Positions 58,556 through 64,000 of a stretch of 64,000 nt of DNA are shown in pieces. Within the stretch, counting starts at the first letter, position 1, and every line of letters begins with the position of its first letter. The notes beneath the pieces are model-generated. The model did no database searches. It was not told the origin of the DNA and saw only the letters and a program-made list of their open reading frames with translations. The position numbers were made by a program, and so were the translations under genes. Origin of the DNA: Saururus chinensis (lineage: Eukaryota; Streptophyta; Magnoliopsida; Piperales; Saururaceae); contig CP141142.1 in NCBI GenBank assembly GCA_035235625.1, forward strand, positions 37,520,995-37,584,994. Reading direction: 5' to 3'.

Positions 58556-58925
58556 CTAATAGATACCATAGCTGTAAACACCACTTTCAACTAGCATCTG
58601 TTTAGTCATTACATATTCAGGTGTAAAACCTTCTGCGTTGAAATATATTTTTGTGCACCATTGGAAAATAATTGAACATACTGCAATGTATCCACAACTG
58701 GAGTATAAATGTCCGGACAACCTTCTGAAGCTTCCCCAGCCAAACCAAAATAAAAAACTTTGATGTATAGTCATTCTCCAATAAAATGCTACCAGCATTA
58801 AAAATCATTGTACCAAACGAAGCTTTGAATCTTCATGAAAACATTCCAATCCTCTAGCAGGGGCAATCTTCATTCGAGCATCTCAATCAAGTGGACCACT
58901 TTCTTCGTGAGTATCTGAAAAGTCA
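58556..58925 (-). pseudogene. Possible gene fragment on - strand
   Basis: A - strand stretch with a codon-like pattern (KIAPARGLECFHEDSKLRLV, then after a shift YFNAEGFTPEYVMTKQMLVE) broken by stops. It looks like a decayed piece of protein-coding sequence, but I cannot assign a family. Confidence 0.25.
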
Positions 58926-59632
58926 AGCAGATATCTAGTTAAAATTGCTTTCATAACCAAAACACATATATTACATTTTATAACCTTTAAAAACAAAAAA
59001 CAAAAGGTTTTGCATAAATCCAAATCATTACATGCTCAATCAAAGAGAACATAAATAATGGTTTGATAAGGTAATATCATACATAACTTTTTTATTAGGT
59101 TTAAAAAACTTCTCACACATAGTATGAAAAGTTTAAAAAAGTTAAGCTCAGATCAACCTAAAAAAAGAGTTTCTATCGTTGATTTTCAAAATATGGTCCT
59201 TTACCAATATTTGTTAAGGGTGGGACCAAAGGAAATAGAAAGAACATCACAAAAAATGGGGGGCCCTATATTTTGGGTCATTTGGACGTGGGCCCCCTCC
59301 ATGGAACTTTAATCTCACCACCAAATCAACGGTTGAGATTATATTTTCTAAATTGGGTCTTTATATGTAGGATAGTAGTGGAACCAATTAGGATTTAAAG
59401 ATCTTCCTTGAAGATGGGGGGGTTTACCAAAGTTGGGGTCATTCAAATATGAGGGGCCCATCTATTTAACGGCATCAAATTCAAGCCGTTGATTTAGGGA
59501 TGAAACTTTGACCTGCCTTCATGAGTGAGTCCCACTCATCAAAATGGGCCCAAAATGTACCAATCCCATCTCCCCATGATTTGTCATTCACCCCCCTTGG
59601 TCCTATACCCCCATTTGATGGTGCTCCACAAA

Positions 59633-59634
<2 letters not shown>
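58926..59634. other. Unassigned spacer
   Basis: AT-rich to 59180, then a stretch with GGGCCC-containing words (59255-59300, 59450-59460). Phrases such as AAATCAACGGTTGAGATTAT and AAGCCGTTGATTT occur in many plant MITEs and may mark one here, without clear ends. Confidence 0.3.

Positions 59635-59688
<54 letters not shown>
59635..59688. repeat. Compound microsatellite (CT)17(AT)10
   Basis: Seventeen CT units (59635-59668) followed directly by ten AT units (59669-59688). The Ser-Leu and Tyr-Ile frames through it are artefacts. Confidence 0.97.
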
Positions 59689-59708
59689 GAGAGAAAGGGC
59701 GTACCGTT

Positions 59709-59875
59709 AGTATGCGATCTGACGGCTCTCATGTTTCTTCAGAAAAAGAAATCCACCACATGCTGCACCTTGTGCCTCCTACTCTCCTAGCATCCTTCAT
59801 TGCCAAAAATCCACCCCTTTTGAAGGACAGAAGGAGGTCAAGCCTACTCCTTGCCGCAGGCGAAGAGGAGACAGG
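59709..59875 (+). other. Possible exon on + strand
   Basis: The frame MRSDGSHVSSEKEIHHMLHL, then LLKDRRRSSLLLAAGEEETG, is GC-richer than its surroundings and ends at a potential donor (ACAG|GTGCAC) near 59875. No downstream exon was recognised and the family is unknown. Confidence 0.2.
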
Positions 59876-59942
59876 TGCACAAACACATTTACACGTATTT
59901 AACAATCACAAATTAAATTATCTTACTATAGACAAGCAATAA

Positions 59943-60857
59943 AAACTGAAAGGAAATTAAAATAACTGATGGTCAAGTCTACCAAAAAACTTTAGGGTCC
60001 ATCTCTTTACAGCCAACTTCAAGTGATTCAGGTGTCCCTATTTGCTCAGCGCAACAAGAGCCCAATAACCCTAGAGTGGCTTAAAAGTAAGAAAATTAGA
60101 CTTTAACCAAAAAAGAAGTCACTTAAATTGTTTATTAAACATGGATAACAATAAAAATGATTTAATATTAGACCATTCACCAGAGGCATATTTACATCAA
60201 TGAAGACTGGTTTTCTTTGCCATTCTTTCCTTGTTCATTGCAAAGTGTTTTTCAGAAGATAATCTCATTCTTCCCTGGAAAAAAGAAAATGTCACACCTT
60301 TCTTATCATTATAACCATCACTAACATAAACATACAATTAGAGGAAGCTAGGTTGAAGACAGACCAATTAAGAACCAACATTCAATATTTTTTAAAATGG
60401 TTAACCATCATATATTACAAATCTAGCTCTTTTGCTCCAACATGTGCATCTTCAAACATTTCCTAGAGTTTGCATATCTACCCCAAAAGATGACTAATAA
60501 ATCTATTCTTCTGGCAAAAAAAAACACATAAATAAACTGTTACCTTCATTTCATAGAGAAAAACAACCTCCAACAAATAAAAACCTTGAAAAATAAGACC
60601 TTATTTATGTGCTTCGACTTGAAATCCTACCACCACTGCATCTGTTTGTCGATGCAGCTTAACAAGTACATGTGTGAGATGATTCAAAAACTAACTCAGA
60701 AGTGATGCATTAATTACCTGACCATCAAACATTTCAAGAAACCAGGACGCAAGTAGAGAGTTTTTGGGTCATAATTGGGATCCCCAGGTTTCTATACAAT
60801 TAGAGGTAAGAGAACACTATCCACTTATCACCACAAAATTTTGATGTGGAACAAGTT
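59943..60857. other. Region downstream of the PPR gene
   Basis: No gene recognised. It probably includes the 3' untranslated region of the PPR gene, which is transcribed leftwards into it. Confidence 0.35.
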
Positions 60858-63224
60858 CTACCAGTAATCTCTACATGAACACAATCCATCCTTGAAATGG
60901 TGAAACCTGATAGCATCTCTCACCACGATTTCTCTCTCCACAACCTTTGATATAAATTTAATAGCTGAGTGACAGTCATTACAAACTCTAAGATTCTTCA
61001 TAATCCTCAGAGTTGTACCCTTTGGAGTACTAATCAACCCAAACGCAATAGCAAGTTTCTCGCTGTGCCTACTTAGTGAGAGCTCCTTCATCTCTTCATC
61101 AAGATCATGCAATACCGAATCAGTATCAGGAACAAAACCTACTTTCTTAATTTCATGCCATATTTCAGCAGCCTTTTTGTATATTTCATCTTTTTGAGGG
61201 TGCAGAGCATCTTCTGCTCCAAAAACATGAACTTTGTTTTTTATGTGGATCCAACTGGAACCTTGGTCCTTCTTTACTCCCTTATCTCGCATTGATTTCC
61301 TAATTTTTGCAGCTTCTTCCCATTTTCCACACAATGAATACACATTAGCAAGGGCAGAGTATGCACCACCATGGTCAGGATCAATTGCCAATAACCTCTC
61401 AGCCGCAGTCTTGGCCAAATCTACATTTTTATGAACTTTGCAGGCACCAAGAAGAGATCCCCAAGCAATGACATCGGGTTCAATAGGCATATTTTCAATG
61501 AAGTCCTGAGCTTCATGAAGTAAACCAGCCCGCCCAAATAGATCAATCATGCACGCGTAATGACTGGGGGTTGGCTGAATGTTATGGAGATTCTGCATCA
61601 GTTTGAAGTAATCTTGGCCTTGCTTGACCAATCCAGCATGTGTGCATGCTGAAAGGACTCCTACATAAGTTATATGGTCCGGTTCAACACCAAAGTGCAA
61701 CATCTGTTCAAATAGGTGGATTGCTTCTTCCCCAAACCCATGTTGAGCTAAGGAAATAATCATGGAGGTCCATGAAACTGTATCTCTGTTGTGACAAATA
61801 CAATCAAATATCCTCCTAGCTCCGGTTATGCTTCCAGCTTTGGCATACATAAAGATCAATGCATTTTTAACAGAAACTGAAGAGTCCTCTCCAGATCTCA
61901 AGGCAACAGCATGAATTTGCTTACCATGATCAAGTGTTGCCAAACTCGAACAAGCACTCAGCATGGCTGCAAAAGTGAAATTGTTTGGCTTAGGCCCTTC
62001 ATTGACCATGAGATGAAAGAGCTCAATTGCCTCATTATTGAACCCATTCTGTATGTACCCTACAATCATAGCTGTCCATGTAACGACATCCCGATCTTCC
62101 ATTGTGTTAAATACTTGCCTGGCAGGTTGCAAATCCCCTAGCTTTATGTAGCCCTCCAGTAAAGATGTAAATGAAACCATATTAAGATCTGAAGGTGCAG
62201 TGATTCTAACCACTTTTAATGCCGTTAAAACACTACGTGATTTGGCGTACATCGAAATCAATGCATTTTTTACAGGTCCACAGTCTTCCAGTTCGGTTCT
62301 CACAAGGTAGGCATGAATTTGTTTGCCGGATTTCAACAATTCAAGATTGGCACAAGCTGATAAAGCACTTACGATTGTGAAACTATCAGGTTTTACTGCA
62401 GCTTCTTGTAACATTTGCGAGAACACTGTCAGAGCCTTCAAATCAAAACCACATTGGTTATATCCTGCAATTATAGAATTCCAAGAAATCACATCTCGAT
62501 CCGTCATCTGCTCAAACTGCCTTTGAGCAAGCTCAAGCTGGCCAGACAGAGCATAGAGAGTGATCATAGAGTTCCAACTTGATATGCTCCTTATTGCCAT
62601 TCTGTCAAATATAGCCTTTGCTGTACTCAGATCATTTGACTTTCCATACATATTTATGAGTGAATTTGCAACCGAAATATAGCTATTCAATCCTAGCTTA
62701 ACCACAAAAGAATGAACTTTTTTGCCTACATCTAAAGCTTCCAATGCACTGCAAGCACCAAGAACATTTGTAAACGTAAAATCAGTGGGTGGGAATCCGA
62801 ATTTAATCATTTCTATAAAAAACTTAACAGCATCTTCAAACTGGCCCAATTGTTTATAACCAGAAATCATCACCGTCCAAGAAACTGAATCCCGTTTCGG
62901 CATAAACTTGAATAATTGAAGTGCCATATCAATTCGACCACTTTGAGCATATGCTGACATAATAGTGTTCCATGACAATGTGTTTTTCACAGGCATTTCA
63001 TCGAACAACTTCTGTGCATCCAAAATTGAATTCGTTTTTGCATAGCAGTTCATCAAAGTATTGGTCAAAAACACCCCCACCATATAAAGCCCTGATTTGA
63101 AGACATGAGCATGTACTGATTTGCCAAGTAATGGGTCCTTGTTCTTTAAGCAAGTTTGGAGAAGAGACGCGTAGAAGTCTGAAGAACAAACCAGAGGCCC
63201 CTTTACAGACATATTGCAGGACAA
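60858..63224 (-). CDS. DYW-type pentatricopeptide repeat protein (PCMP-H41-like)
   Basis: An intronless gene of 788 codons. Tandem PLS-type PPR motifs run from about residue 48 to 600, for example NTLSWNTIMSAYAQSGRIDM and DSVSWTVMISGYKQLGQFED. They are followed by the E and E+ regions (GRAGLLHEAQDFIENMPIEP onward). The DYW deaminase domain ends CSCRDYW. Its zinc-binding signature is complete: His720-x-Glu722, Cys748-x2-Cys751 and the terminal Cys782-x-Cys784. Proteins of this class bind organelle transcripts sequence-specifically and deaminate C to U. The sequence tracks Arabidopsis At2g22070 (PCMP-H41, 786 residues) along its whole length, so the start at 63224 is well supported. The N-terminus is short before the first repeat and gives no firm plastid versus mitochondrial prediction. 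No frame damage is seen and neighbours show no operon-like relation. Confidence 0.97.
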   Translation of the reverse strand: MSCNMSVKGPLVCSSDFYASLLQTCLKNKDPLLGKSVHAHVFKSGLYMVGVFLTNTLMNCYAKTNSILDAQKLFDEMPVKNTLSWNTIMSAYAQSGRIDMALQLFKFMPKRDSVSWTVMISGYKQLGQFEDAVKFFIEMIKFGFPPTDFTFTNVLGACSALEALDVGKKVHSFVVKLGLNSYISVANSLINMYGKSNDLSTAKAIFDRMAIRSISSWNSMITLYALSGQLELAQRQFEQMTDRDVISWNSIIAGYNQCGFDLKALTVFSQMLQEAAVKPDSFTIVSALSACANLELLKSGKQIHAYLVRTELEDCGPVKNALISMYAKSRSVLTALKVVRITAPSDLNMVSFTSLLEGYIKLGDLQPARQVFNTMEDRDVVTWTAMIVGYIQNGFNNEAIELFHLMVNEGPKPNNFTFAAMLSACSSLATLDHGKQIHAVALRSGEDSSVSVKNALIFMYAKAGSITGARRIFDCICHNRDTVSWTSMIISLAQHGFGEEAIHLFEQMLHFGVEPDHITYVGVLSACTHAGLVKQGQDYFKLMQNLHNIQPTPSHYACMIDLFGRAGLLHEAQDFIENMPIEPDVIAWGSLLGACKVHKNVDLAKTAAERLLAIDPDHGGAYSALANVYSLCGKWEEAAKIRKSMRDKGVKKDQGSSWIHIKNKVHVFGAEDALHPQKDEIYKKAAEIWHEIKKVGFVPDTDSVLHDLDEEMKELSLSRHSEKLAIAFGLISTPKGTTLRIMKNLRVCNDCHSAIKFISKVVEREIVVRDAIRFHHFKDGLCSCRDYW

Positions 63225-64000
63225 TTTCTAATGAATGATCCATCAGAGTCTTGTGATTCTCATTCCAATCTGTTTTCTTTTGGACAAACAATGATTCTGA
63301 TAACAATGAGATAATTTGAGAAGAATTTGAACTACTGAAACAAAGTACCTGTGGCAAAAACAAGTCCATCATAGTCACTTGGATGTTTAAAGCCTCTACC
63401 TACGTGGTGTAAGGTTCATTATGATTATAATAATATTTTCCCTCACAAATGGCGCACACCATTATTTAATGATAAGTATCTAATACGAAGCAAAAAACTA
63501 ATTATCTTGCATCTCACAATTTTTATTTTATAACAAATATAAGTGGAAAGCTATACTTTTTTTTTGGTAAACAAAGGCCATGAACAGGGCAAGCACATTA
63601 AGCAAAAGAAAGAAGATACTTTTGCATACCAATTTGATGTATTCTCATACTTAGTAAAGATAGAGTATTGTTCTTTAAGGTTTTCCTGTCTTCTTCACTC
63701 CCTCACAACTTCCTACAAAAGAACACAAAGCAAAACATGTGCATCTAGAATAATAAAATAGGTTAAGACTTCATCCAGGAAAACATTGACTGGCTATAAG
63801 CTTGAAATAAAAAAAATAGACCATTACAAAGGACATGAATGAATCAATATGTACACTAGAAGAAGATTAACTGATTAATTAATAACTAAATGAAAATGGA
63901 TGCAGAATGCTTATATACCCCAATCAAAGCCAACCCCATGACAGCATTGTCCTTGTACATGTGTGTTCTATACGCATGTATGGATGAACTATCTATTAGT
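63225..64000. other. Upstream region of the PPR gene
   Basis: It should contain the PPR promoter and leader. AT-rich, with no clear TATA box that I would single out. A - strand open frame overlaps the PPR start in another frame and is not a gene. No other feature is recognised before the window ends. Confidence 0.4.

Noticed and set aside
62998-63378. - strand frame of 126 codons overlapping the PPR start
   Set aside because: It overlaps the well-supported PPR coding sequence in another phase, and its sequence is unlike any known leader.
1-64000. tRNA, rRNA or organelle-derived insertions
   Set aside because: I saw no cloverleaf with conserved A and B boxes and no plastid or mitochondrial gene sequence. 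A computed scan (tRNAscan-SE or an organelle genome alignment) could still reveal short ones.

Overview
This is nuclear DNA from a flowering plant. Genes have introns with GT/AG borders and plant-type TATA boxes. The products belong to plant families: a NIT4-type nitrilase, a DYW-class pentatricopeptide (PPR) protein, a strictosidine-synthase-like protein, a CLAVATA1-type receptor kinase and a BAHD acyltransferase. Low gene density, AT-rich spacers and nested LTR retrotransposons and MITEs suggest a medium or large genome. I cannot name the species from sequence alone.

Only three genes look intact. (1) A five-exon nitrilase (NIT4 type) on the + strand, 21893-26990, with introns 3 and 4 enlarged by MITEs and a foldback element. 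(2) A two-exon gene for a small secreted or membrane-anchored protein of 84 residues on the - strand, 38214-38616. (3) A single-exon DYW-type PPR gene of 788 codons on the - strand, 60858-63224. Three pseudogenes are clear: a strictosidine-synthase-like gene on the - strand (46361-51559) with stops and frameshifts, and a mosaic at 44046-45345 in which CLAVATA1-like pieces on + flank a BAHD acyltransferase piece on -.

Layout. 1-5500 holds an LTR-like stretch, a long inverted repeat (928-2087) and a foldback element (about 3678-5498) whose arms carry eleven short palindromes. 5847-6548 and 40373-41056 are copies of one MITE family with 8-bp target duplications. 7167-21610 is dominated by long LTR sequences: two inverted copies of family A (12627-15702 and 19168-21610) around a different 3.46-kb element B (15703-19164). 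21611-27000 is the nitrilase locus. 27300-30200 is a MITE graveyard. 30240-33889 is a retroelement end (LTR D) into which a solo LTR with a perfect 5-bp duplication has inserted. 36300-36850 is GC-rich and may be gag-like. 39240-41460 is GC-rich and LTR-like, split by a MITE. 42022-45982 holds two opposed copies of one hAT-like element, the gene-fragment mosaic and a Tourist-type MITE. 46361-51559 is the strictosidine-synthase-like pseudogene, with a 22-bp satellite and a hAT-like element in its long intron. 51774-55420 is a 3'-truncated Ty3/gypsy element that keeps its 5' LTR, primer-binding site, gag and reverse transcriptase. 55421-60857 is mostly unassigned, and the PPR gene closes the window.

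The intact genes are functionally unrelated (cyanide detoxification, organelle RNA editing, a small surface protein) and show no sign of acting as a cluster. The main interest is in element architecture: the palindrome-studded foldback, the long hairpin, the opposed hAT pair, and the interleaved gene fragments.
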